From Bacillota bacterium (lineage in GTDB: Bacteria > Bacillota > Clostridia > Acetivibrionales > DTU013): a stretch of DNA of 27,820 nucleotides. Below are positions 21,276-27,820 of this stretch, piece by piece (position 1 is the first letter of the stretch; the number at the start of each line of letters is the position of its first letter). The notes beneath the pieces are model-generated. The model ran no database searches. It had not been told where the DNA came from and saw only the letters and a list, made by a program, of their open reading frames with translations. The translations under genes and the position numbers were made by a program. Location of the stretch: NCBI GenBank assembly GCA_023433505.1, contig JAEZCO010000040.1:1-27820 (forward strand), read 5' to 3'.

Positions 21276-24053
21276 TCAAGCTTCAACCAGCCCATATTTC
21301 ACCTTGATGCGGTCCAGCTTTTCCAGCATTGGTTTTGCTATGAGCTTCAGGAAGATTACGGTAGCTGAGGCGTGAATCAGGTCGAAGGGAACGCCTTGAA
21401 GGTATGTAAGATAGAACATTTCCGCCTTGGGGTGACTCTGAAACATCAGCACTGTCGCGGGATTCATGATACCCCCGAAAATAAAAAACGTGGCCAGCCC
21501 TCCGAAAATGCACAGCGCTATGGTGTTCCGCCGCAGGATACCTTTTCGGAATAAGACGCCGGCAAGAAACCCAATAACGCCGAAGGCAAACATTTGCCAT
21601 GGCGTCCATGGCCCCTGGCCAAAAAAAATGTTGGATACGAAACCGGTGACCGCCCCCACCAGAAATCCCGCTTCACCGCCGAAAGCTACTCCTGCGATGA
21701 TGACCACCGCCACCACCGGCTTAAACTGGGGCAGCATGAAAAAGGCCGCGCGCCCAGCCACGCCGATGGCGCAAAGTACTGCAATGACAATCAATTCCCG
21801 CGCCTGGGGCTTGCGGCTCTCAAATACCATCACAAAAGGCAGCATGGTTTCCAGCAGGATGAGTAGACTGATAAAATAATACTTCCTGTCACCCAGATAA
21901 TAAATACCGATATAAATCGTAAAGGGTATGGCAAGAAGGATCATTGCCATGGCCGCCAGGGTGCGTTTGGAAAGATGGCGCTCACCCGGCGCTATTTGCT
22001 CATTTGCTATAGGTGCTGTGGTTGCAGCCGTCTTTTTGGGGAAAAAAGTTTTGATAAGGATGCCTATCCCTGCTGACAGGGCAAGGATGGCCAGGACGTA
22101 GCGCCAGACGCCAGCAGGGCTGCCGGCCAGAACGGCGGAAAAGTCGCCCCTGGCCAGAAATGAAGAGATGCCGTCGCCCAGACTTCCGGCCGCAAAAACT
22201 CCCGTTGTAAGGAAAGCCAGCGCCGCAGGGATGGCTTTGGCTTTTTTCCCTATGGGCTGCTTTTTGGGACCTTCCATCTCCTTTTCTGCCGTTTCCTTTT
22301 CTTCCGGTAATTCACTTCGTCCATGCAGGGAGGCTCCGGAGTCGGTATCATTCTTTTCCGGTGGCTTTATTTGAAAAGGTGCCGCATTCCCTCCGCAGGC
22401 GGCAATCACCTCTTCCGCCGTCACCGCACCGGGCAGCCTGTGACGCGCCATACGGTTGGCGGCAGTGGTATAAAAGCTGTTGCTGGAGAAGAACCGCCGG
22501 GGCACGTCGGAACTGACAATATTGCCGTCAAAAAACATGGCGCAGCGATGGGCATATTTAGCACAGAACTCAAGATCGTGACTTACCATGAGAATGGCGA
22601 CGCCTTTTTGCAAAAGGTCCCGGAGAATTTCAGCAAACACCTGTTTGAATTCGCTGTCCAATCCTTTGGTGGGCTCGTCCAAAAGCAGGATTTCCGGCTG
22701 AAGCAGCAGCACCTTTGCCAATGCTGCACGCTGCTGCTCTCCGCCCGACAGGTCGTAGGGGTGCATGGAAAGCAGATCCTCCAGGCAGCACAGCTTTGAA
22801 ATCCTCTGCACCCTGTCCGCCTTTTCAGCCCTGGTTTGGTTCTGCTCCGAAAGTATTTCATAGAGGTCTTCCTCTACCGTTTTTTTTACGAAGACCGCTT
22901 GCGGATTTTGAGGCAATATGCCCAGCATTTGGTGAAAAAGCTGCCGGCCGCTTATCCCGGAAAGTTCCTGGCCCTTTATCCTCACTGTCCCCCTGTAAGG
23001 CTTGTTTATACCTGGAATCAGCGACAGAGCCGTGCTTTTTCCGGTGCCGTTCCCACCCAGGATGGCATAGAACTCACCGGGAAATACTTTCATGGAAAGC
23101 CCCTTTACCACGTCGGGAGCTTCCTTTGCATAGCGGAACCATACTTCCTTGAGCTCAACGGCAGGGGTGCCTTTGGCCTTATACGCCGTCGTATCTGCTA
23201 TGGGCATTTCAGCCAGGGGCTGCTTTTGGGCAATGGAGTCCAGCCATACACGGCCTTCCCTCACCGTAACGGGACAGGGCAGGTCGTTTTCCACTCCTGC
23301 ATAAATCCTCATGGGCGCCGGCATGGCAAGAAACATGCCGTGATGCCGCTCCTTCAGTTGTCTTCCCACATCCTCCGGCGTACCGTCGCATACAAGCCGC
23401 CCCCCATCCATCACCAGTACTCTGTCCGAAAGGGGTAATACCTCCTCCATGCGATGTTCCGTCAGGATGACGGTGACCCCAAGCTCCCGGTTGATTTTAC
23501 CCACGGCAGCAAGAAATTCCGCCGCCGCGATAGGGTCCAGCTGACCGGTGGGTTCGTCCAGGATCAGCACCGACGGCTGCATAACCATAATGGATGCAAG
23601 ATTGAGGAGCTGTTTTTGTCCGCCGGATAATTCAGTGACATTTTTATAAAACCAGGTCTGGATACCGAAAAAAGAGGCCATCTCCGCCACCCTCAGCCGG
23701 ATGGCCGGTGTGTCAAGGCCCAGGCTTTCCAGCCCGAAAGCCAGCTCGTGCCAGACCTTGTCGGTAACGATCTGATTCTCCGGCGATTGCATTACAAATC
23801 CGATCCTGGCGCTCTGGGTACGCTGATCAAGGTTTGATAAAAGCGTATCTTCAAATAAGATCTCACCGCTCCGCTCTCCATGGGGTGTAAGCACAGTTTT
23901 AAGCTGCCGGAGCAGAGAGGTCTTTCCACAGCCGGAAGGTCCGCAAAGGGCAACAAACTGACCCTGCCCGATGGAAAAAGTAAGCTGGCGCAGCGCCGGC
24001 TTTTGCTGCCGTGGATAGGTAAAGCTCAGATTCCTGACCGTATAGCTTTCCAT
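21276..24053 (-). CDS. Fused ECF transporter: two ATPase domains plus S component
   Basis: A 925-residue fusion. The first ABC domain has GPSGCGKTS, LSGGQKQLLN and VLILDEPTGQLD; the second has GGNGTGKST, LSGGEQQRAALA and ILLLDEPTKGLD. A charged linker, two extra spans and then a six-span ECF S-component-like domain (roughly the last 235 residues) follow, containing AIGVAGRAAFFMLPQFKPV and GFVSNIFFGQGPWTPWQM. It thus joins both energising ATPases and the vitamin-binding subunit, leaving only EcfT separate. The start is ATG 24053, giving seven bases from GGAGG, not the in-frame ATG two codons earlier. It overlaps ecfT by 28 bases. The neighbours suggest a corrinoid (CbrT-like) substrate, but this is inference. 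Confidence 0.9.
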   Translation of the reverse strand: MESYTVRNLSFTYPRQQKPALRQLTFSIGQGQFVALCGPSGCGKTSLLRQLKTVLTPHGERSGEILFEDTLLSNLDQRTQSARIGFVMQSPENQIVTDKVWHELAFGLESLGLDTPAIRLRVAEMASFFGIQTWFYKNVTELSGGQKQLLNLASIMVMQPSVLILDEPTGQLDPIAAAEFLAAVGKINRELGVTVILTEHRMEEVLPLSDRVLVMDGGRLVCDGTPEDVGRQLKERHHGMFLAMPAPMRIYAGVENDLPCPVTVREGRVWLDSIAQKQPLAEMPIADTTAYKAKGTPAVELKEVWFRYAKEAPDVVKGLSMKVFPGEFYAILGGNGTGKSTALSLIPGINKPYRGTVRIKGQELSGISGRQLFHQMLGILPQNPQAVFVKKTVEEDLYEILSEQNQTRAEKADRVQRISKLCCLEDLLSMHPYDLSGGEQQRAALAKVLLLQPEILLLDEPTKGLDSEFKQVFAEILRDLLQKGVAILMVSHDLEFCAKYAHRCAMFFDGNIVSSDVPRRFFSSNSFYTTAANRMARHRLPGAVTAEEVIAACGGNAAPFQIKPPEKNDTDSGASLHGRSELPEEKETAEKEMEGPKKQPIGKKAKAIPAALAFLTTGVFAAGSLGDGISSFLARGDFSAVLAGSPAGVWRYVLAILALSAGIGILIKTFFPKKTAATTAPIANEQIAPGERHLSKRTLAAMAMILLAIPFTIYIGIYYLGDRKYYFISLLILLETMLPFVMVFESRKPQARELIVIAVLCAIGVAGRAAFFMLPQFKPVVAVVIIAGVAFGGEAGFLVGAVTGFVSNIFFGQGPWTPWQMFAFGVIGFLAGVLFRKGILRRNTIALCIFGGLATFFIFGGIMNPATVLMFQSHPKAEMFYLTYLQGVPFDLIHASATVIFLKLIAKPMLEKLDRIKVKYGLVEA

Positions 24054-24916
24054 TTCCATTCCTCCTTTGTGTTGATAATGACCGGCGAAATGCACAGCGC
24101 CAGATAGCAAAGATACAGGCTGACAGGGTAAAGCTCCGCCCCCACGCCCTTCATAGTGGGAAAGTAACGGTAGTAAAGTCCTCCCTGCACAGAGCCTGCA
24201 ATGATGTAGCCACCGAAAACAAGCAAGAAAAGCAGCATTTTTTTGTCCCGGCTGTCAAAGCTGTAAATGGAAAAAGCGGTACGTCCGGACAGGCCATACC
24301 CACGGCTTTTCATGGAATCCGCAGTTTCAATGGCGTTTTCCAGTGCCCAGGTCACCATTACGGACAGAATCCTGACACCATGCCTTACTCGCTGTAAAAG
24401 GCTTCCGTTGGATATATCCCGCCCAACACATTTCTGTGCCTGGGACACTACCTTGAGCTGTGCTTTGAACCGTGGCACGAAGCGCAATGTCATGGATAAA
24501 ATCAGCGACATTGCTGGGATGACCCGTCCAAAAAGGTATACGAACTTGTCCGAGGTCATTACAGCGTTATAGCAGGAAAACCAGCATATAACGGTAATAA
24601 GCATCACTGCCGCCGCGATGCCATAGGCAATAGATTCCAGTGTCAGAGGATTTCCGTCCCGCAGGTAGGTAAGGATGGTGCCGCCTTCATGGTTGAAGGC
24701 CGGATTGATGAGCGCTGCGACAATCAGCATGGGCAGCATATATTTCAAATTAAAGCGAAGCGCCTTTCCGCCTCTCAGATAAACCGAATAGCTGAAAGCG
24801 CAAAGCAGCGAAAGGCCAAGACAAACCGGGTGCATGAAGAACATGGAAAACAGCAGGACCAGCGTGAAATACAGGAAGTTAACCGCCGGATGATAGGTTG
24901 AAAAGGAGTCTCGCAT
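24026..24916 (-). CDS. ecfT: ECF transporter transmembrane subunit EcfT
   Basis: A 296-residue CbiQ/EcfT-family membrane protein that couples ATP hydrolysis to the S component. About six spans are visible, along with the coupling-helix motif ADSMKSRGYG and the preceding FVPRFKAQLK segment. The start ATG 24916 overlaps the DUF4430 stop as TAATG, with GGGAGGAG just upstream. The 3' end overlaps the ATPase/S fusion. It could in principle also serve CbiMN, which lacks a CbiQ in this window, but its operon partner is the obvious client. Confidence 0.9.
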   Translation of the reverse strand: MRDSFSTYHPAVNFLYFTLVLLFSMFFMHPVCLGLSLLCAFSYSVYLRGGKALRFNLKYMLPMLIVAALINPAFNHEGGTILTYLRDGNPLTLESIAYGIAAAVMLITVICWFSCYNAVMTSDKFVYLFGRVIPAMSLILSMTLRFVPRFKAQLKVVSQAQKCVGRDISNGSLLQRVRHGVRILSVMVTWALENAIETADSMKSRGYGLSGRTAFSIYSFDSRDKKMLLFLLVFGGYIIAGSVQGGLYYRYFPTMKGVGAELYPVSLYLCYLALCISPVIINTKEEWKWKAIRSGI

Positions 24917-25881
24917 TATTCTCCTCCCGCGGCATAATATCCGCCGACATCCCTGCCCAGATCACAGGTATAGAGCCACTCCACCACATCGCCGTCCTTC
25001 AGCTGATAGCGGGAGCAGCCATAATTGGGAAACCAGTCGTTGACCTTGTACATCCAGCCGGAAAGCTCGCCGACGTCATACTCATAGAGATTGTTGATCC
25101 CCTCGATATATGCGCTGTTATAGATAGGAGTATCCTCAAACTCCATATGGATCTTGTTTTTTTTCATCTCCCTCCGGAGCACGTTGAATACCGATTCTCC
25201 CTCGTAAAAGGTCACTTTCGTAGCCTTAAAAATGACGCCGTCCTCCGGCACCAGTTCCACTTTTTCTTTATCCAGGTACTTTATATTGTCAAGAATCGTG
25301 TCGCAGCGCACCGACAGCGTGCAGGTATAGGCTGTGTCCTTTATGGCGGCATCCTGGGGCTCCACCGGAACAGGTCTGCCTTCAGGCACCGGATCTGTAT
25401 GGTATTTGTCCTTTCCGGTCTTGGGGTCAATGTCCATTCCCCGCTGCAGGGAGTATTTCTCCGATCCCCTTTTGACCTCCGGAGAGGACTGGTCCCCGCC
25501 CATAGCTGCCGCCAGAGCCTGCTTTTCCTCAGCGGTCAGCCGCCTGTCGGCGGCGGAGGGGCTGGCCTTAGGCTCAACAGTTGCAGCCGTTTCCTGAGTT
25601 ACAGCCGTACCGTCTTGCTCTGTCGTAGGCGAATCCGCAGGAACCACAGTGTTATCCCGCTCGGTCGTACTATCCTGAACCGACGGCATGATTTCCGTTT
25701 GTACGGATGATTCCTCCGGTATATTCGATGGTGCGGGCGTTGCCTGAGCCAATATCTGTGTCGGTAAGGGCACCGGCCCGGTGCGTCTGGCGTACCCTCC
25801 GCCCCACATATACGCTAGGGTAAGCACCAGGATGACGACCACCATCGCTAAAACTTTGTTTTTCGTTATTTTCATTTTCAT
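24916..25881 (-). CDS. Membrane-anchored DUF4430 (transcobalamin-like beta) protein
   Basis: A 321-residue exported protein: an N-terminal anchor or signal (about residues 8-27), a low-complexity Thr/Pro/Glu linker of about 120 residues, then a beta-rich region. The last ~90 residues match the DUF4430 pattern (EGESVFNVLRREM, ELSGWMYKVNDWFPNYG, YQLKDGDVVEWLYT). DUF4430 is the domain related to the C-terminal beta domain of intrinsic factor and transcobalamin. The start is ATG 25881, five bases after GAGGAG. It lies 10 bases after the SLH gene and overlaps ecfT, so it probably hands ligand to the ECF importer. Ligand identity is inferred. Confidence 0.88.
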   Translation of the reverse strand: MKMKITKNKVLAMVVVILVLTLAYMWGGGYARRTGPVPLPTQILAQATPAPSNIPEESSVQTEIMPSVQDSTTERDNTVVPADSPTTEQDGTAVTQETAATVEPKASPSAADRRLTAEEKQALAAAMGGDQSSPEVKRGSEKYSLQRGMDIDPKTGKDKYHTDPVPEGRPVPVEPQDAAIKDTAYTCTLSVRCDTILDNIKYLDKEKVELVPEDGVIFKATKVTFYEGESVFNVLRREMKKNKIHMEFEDTPIYNSAYIEGINNLYEYDVGELSGWMYKVNDWFPNYGCSRYQLKDGDVVEWLYTCDLGRDVGGYYAAGGE

Positions 25882-25891
25882 GACCACTCCT

Positions 25892-27571
25892 CTAAAGCAG
25901 CTTTGAAGCTGCTAAAAGGTTGCACAGCATCTGGGCAATTTCGCAGCGTTTGATTTTATCCAAAGGCAGAATCTCAAGCGTCTCCTGGGATAAGATATTT
26001 TCTTTGTAGCAGAACGCCAGTGACGTTCTTGCCCACTCCGCACTTTTTACATAATCACTGAACTGGGCCAGTACATCTCGGGTTTCACCAGTCTCCAGGG
26101 CGGTATCCATTCCGCAGAGCCTTGCGGCCCGGGCTACCATCGCCGCAGCCTCCTGCCGGGTAATGGTACCTCCCGGGTTAAAGGTGCTTGCAGTGGTACC
26201 ATTGACGATGCCATAGGTGTTTGCCGTACCTATATACCCCGCATACCACTTATCCGGGGATACATCGGTAAAGGCGCCGTTGGCTTTCGGCACCAGGCCA
26301 AGTCCCCGCACCACAATGGCGGCAAAGTCCGCACGGGTCATAGTGGCATCGGGATCAAAGGCGTTTTCCGTCTTGCCGCTGATAATCCCCCTGGCCGCCA
26401 GCGCCTCAATAGCAGGCTGGTTGTCGTGGGCGGAAATATCCGGGAAGGTCCTGCCGGGTACGGTAATGGGTACTGCCTGCACATCTCGGTTCTTATCCGC
26501 CAATCCCTCAAGAGGCGTTAAAGGTGCATCGCGGTCTGACGTCCTGGCAATATCGTTCATTCGGTACAGGCTGTTTTTGCCATTCATGGCACGCTGTACT
26601 GCTGCAAGGGCGTAAAACGCCTGCTCTGTCGCCATCTGGTTGCTGCCGCTGCCACCGGCGGTATGAAGGAAGCCTTTGCCTTTCAGGTAGTAGGTAAGAA
26701 GATTGTCTATCGCAGACTTGCCGTTTTTTACAAAACGCGGATCGTCCAGGGGGATACCAAGCTCGGTAAGAGCCACAATGACCTGGGCGCAGCTCTCGGA
26801 ATTGCCGGTACCCCAACTGGAGAAGCCGCCATCTGAACGCTGTATGGAGGACAGGCAGCTTAGAGCTTCCTCCGTGACCTTTTTAACATCAGTCCGATGC
26901 TGGTATTTCGCAAGGGCTTGAAGCGCCATAGCGGTGATATCCGGATCAGACCTTTCATCCGCCCCCGTCGCGGATTCACTCCCTCCAAACAGGGAGAATC
27001 CACCATCGGAAAGCTGTCGCCGCAGTATTTCATTCACATACATGTCACGAGTAGCTTGAGTTGCAGCCTTCGGATTCCGGGGAATGGGGTAATTTCCTGA
27101 ATCCAGGGCAATCAGCGCAAAAATTGGCCCGTTGATGCCCTGCCAGATGGTTTTATCAAAGTCACCCAGTGCAAGGGTCAAATTGTATCCGCCGACATCA
27201 CGGGGGTCATATCCTGCCGCAGTCAGCCCCAGAATGAGACGTGAATACTCGGTATATTTTTTCTCATGCAGTACACCGTCGCAGGCTTTGACGTATTTCA
27301 CCACAGTTTGCTCATAACTGCTGTAATAATCCTCCGGCACGGCATAGCCGGAACGCGCCAACCCAATGACCGCCCATTCCCCGCCGATACTGCCCACCTG
27401 CGGTGCCTTGACTGTCTTTACCATGTACTCCGCCGTATCCGTGACTGCGGCGTCCACTGCTTGCGGTGCCGCCGCAAAGGCCGTAACACTAAGAAACATG
27501 GAAAGCAGCATCACCAGTGCCAGCAGTAGTAAAAGCGGATGGCTAAATTTTTTCTGACACATTTTTTTCAT
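25892..27571 (-). CDS. Secreted alpha/alpha-barrel (prenyltransferase-like) protein with three SLH domains
   Basis: A 559-residue surface protein. A signal peptide ends near TAFAAAP (about residue 34). A terpenoid-cyclase-like alpha/alpha toroid follows (about 40-330), with repeats such as LSDGGFSLFGG, DITAMALQALAKY, RSDGGFSSWG and QMATEQAFYALAAV. Three S-layer homology domains at the C-terminus (TFPDIS..., AFTDVSPDKW..., QFSDYVKS...) should bind the cell-wall polymer. The toroid is the same fold as the cobalamin-binding alpha domain of intrinsic factor, and the next gene supplies the beta-like domain. No catalytic cyclase motif (DXDD) is seen, which favours binding. GAGGAGG lies two bases before ATG 27571; ATG four codons in is the alternative start. 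Structured repeats lie directly upstream. Confidence 0.88.
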   Translation of the reverse strand: MKKMCQKKFSHPLLLLLALVMLLSMFLSVTAFAAAPQAVDAAVTDTAEYMVKTVKAPQVGSIGGEWAVIGLARSGYAVPEDYYSSYEQTVVKYVKACDGVLHEKKYTEYSRLILGLTAAGYDPRDVGGYNLTLALGDFDKTIWQGINGPIFALIALDSGNYPIPRNPKAATQATRDMYVNEILRRQLSDGGFSLFGGSESATGADERSDPDITAMALQALAKYQHRTDVKKVTEEALSCLSSIQRSDGGFSSWGTGNSESCAQVIVALTELGIPLDDPRFVKNGKSAIDNLLTYYLKGKGFLHTAGGSGSNQMATEQAFYALAAVQRAMNGKNSLYRMNDIARTSDRDAPLTPLEGLADKNRDVQAVPITVPGRTFPDISAHDNQPAIEALAARGIISGKTENAFDPDATMTRADFAAIVVRGLGLVPKANGAFTDVSPDKWYAGYIGTANTYGIVNGTTASTFNPGGTITRQEAAAMVARAARLCGMDTALETGETRDVLAQFSDYVKSAEWARTSLAFCYKENILSQETLEILPLDKIKRCEIAQMLCNLLAASKLL

Positions 27572-27576
27572 AACCT

Positions 27577-27727
27577 CCTCGTTATAACGACCTAATTCAA
27601 AGGAAATTTGTCGTTTGTAGACAAATTTCCTTACTGTAGCGGAGTTTCAACGAGGCGAGAGATATACTCACCGCCTGAAAACCAATTCGGTATCCGTCAC
27701 CTGCAACGGTAGGGGGACATCTTTGAG
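27577..27727 (-). ncRNA. Unidentified structured RNA element, copy B1
   Basis: A 151-base unit homologous to copy A (18366-18562). Minus-strand pairings are CCGU/ACGG with loop UGCAGGUG, ACCG/UGGU, GGCGG/UCGCC with loop starting UGAGUAUAU, and a perfect 13-bp stem (27600-27612 with 27620-27632) capped by UACAAAC. A 12-base palindrome TCGTTATAACGA lies at its 3' edge and runs straight into the GAGGAGG ribosome-binding site of the SLH gene, so folding there could affect translation. Confidence 0.7.
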
Positions 27728-27820
27728 CCTCGTTATAACGACCTAATTCAAAGGAAATTTGTCGTTTGTAGACAAATTTCCTTACTATAGCGGAGTTTCA
27801 ACGAGGCGAGAGATATACTC
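27728..27820 (-). ncRNA. Unidentified structured RNA element, copy B2 (cut by window end)
   Basis: A direct tandem repeat of B1 with a period of 151 bases. The 93 bases visible differ from B1 at one position (G at 27635, A at 27786). In transcription order this is the upstream copy, and its 5' part lies beyond the window. More copies may follow. Confidence 0.75.

Noticed and set aside
27577..27820. Considered whether the tandem units are a CRISPR array or a second cobalamin riboswitch.
   Set aside because: The units are 151 bases and nearly identical throughout, with no short repeat/unique spacer pattern; the B12-riboswitch core words (GCCACTG, the GAAGGC block) are missing.

Overview
The window looks like chromosome from a spore-forming, anaerobic member of the Clostridia. 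The evidence is a spoIIP gene, a cotJC (spore-coat manganese catalase) remnant, SD-rich starts, an SLH-domain surface protein, Fur-family metal regulation and cobalamin-riboswitch control. Almost every gene lies on the minus strand. The leftmost ~1.1 kb is visibly more AT-rich than the rest and gene-poor. I cannot name the species.

Layout from left to right. (1) 1-1.7 kb: a small PAP2-like membrane protein, an AT-rich interval without a convincing gene, and a cotJC copy lacking its first ~30 codons. (2) 1.77-8.1 kb: a SEC-C methionine aminopeptidase, a MalT/LuxR-type giant regulator, and an ABC-2 exporter (ATPase plus two permeases) with a palindrome in its leader. (3) 8.3-9.7 kb: spoIIP. (4) 9.8-16.7 kb: a metal-homeostasis block, read on the minus strand as znuA-znuC-znuB-zur-like-cobW-(GTPase::permease fusion)-TIGR03943/YcgQ-like. 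(5) 16.8-18.6 kb: cbiMN behind a long leader that stacks an unidentified structured RNA, a cobalamin riboswitch and an intrinsic terminator. (6) 18.7-20.9 kb: a MoxR AAA+ ATPase and CoxE-like vWA protein pair. (7) 20.9-27.6 kb: an operon for a surface (SLH) alpha/alpha-barrel protein, a DUF4430 protein, EcfT and a fused EcfA-EcfA-EcfS protein. Immediately after it is a 27-residue holin-like type I toxin with a convergent antisense RNA. (8) 27.58-27.82 kb: two tandem 151-bp copies of the same structured element found in the cbiMN leader, placed directly before the SLH gene.

The main theme is transition-metal and corrinoid economy: zinc uptake and metallochaperones under a Fur-family regulator, cobalt uptake under B12 control, and an ECF importer paired with two extracellular proteins. 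Together those two proteins carry the fold pair of animal intrinsic factor and transcobalamin (alpha/alpha barrel plus DUF4430 domain), so a corrinoid ligand is a reasonable inference.

The most interesting signal is the repeated RNA element. Copies at 18366-18562 and 27577-27820 keep the same loops while their stems change by compensatory substitutions. G-U wobble pairs form only on the minus-strand RNA, and both loci lie just upstream, in the same direction, of cobalt or probable corrinoid uptake operons. I do not recognise it as a known family.
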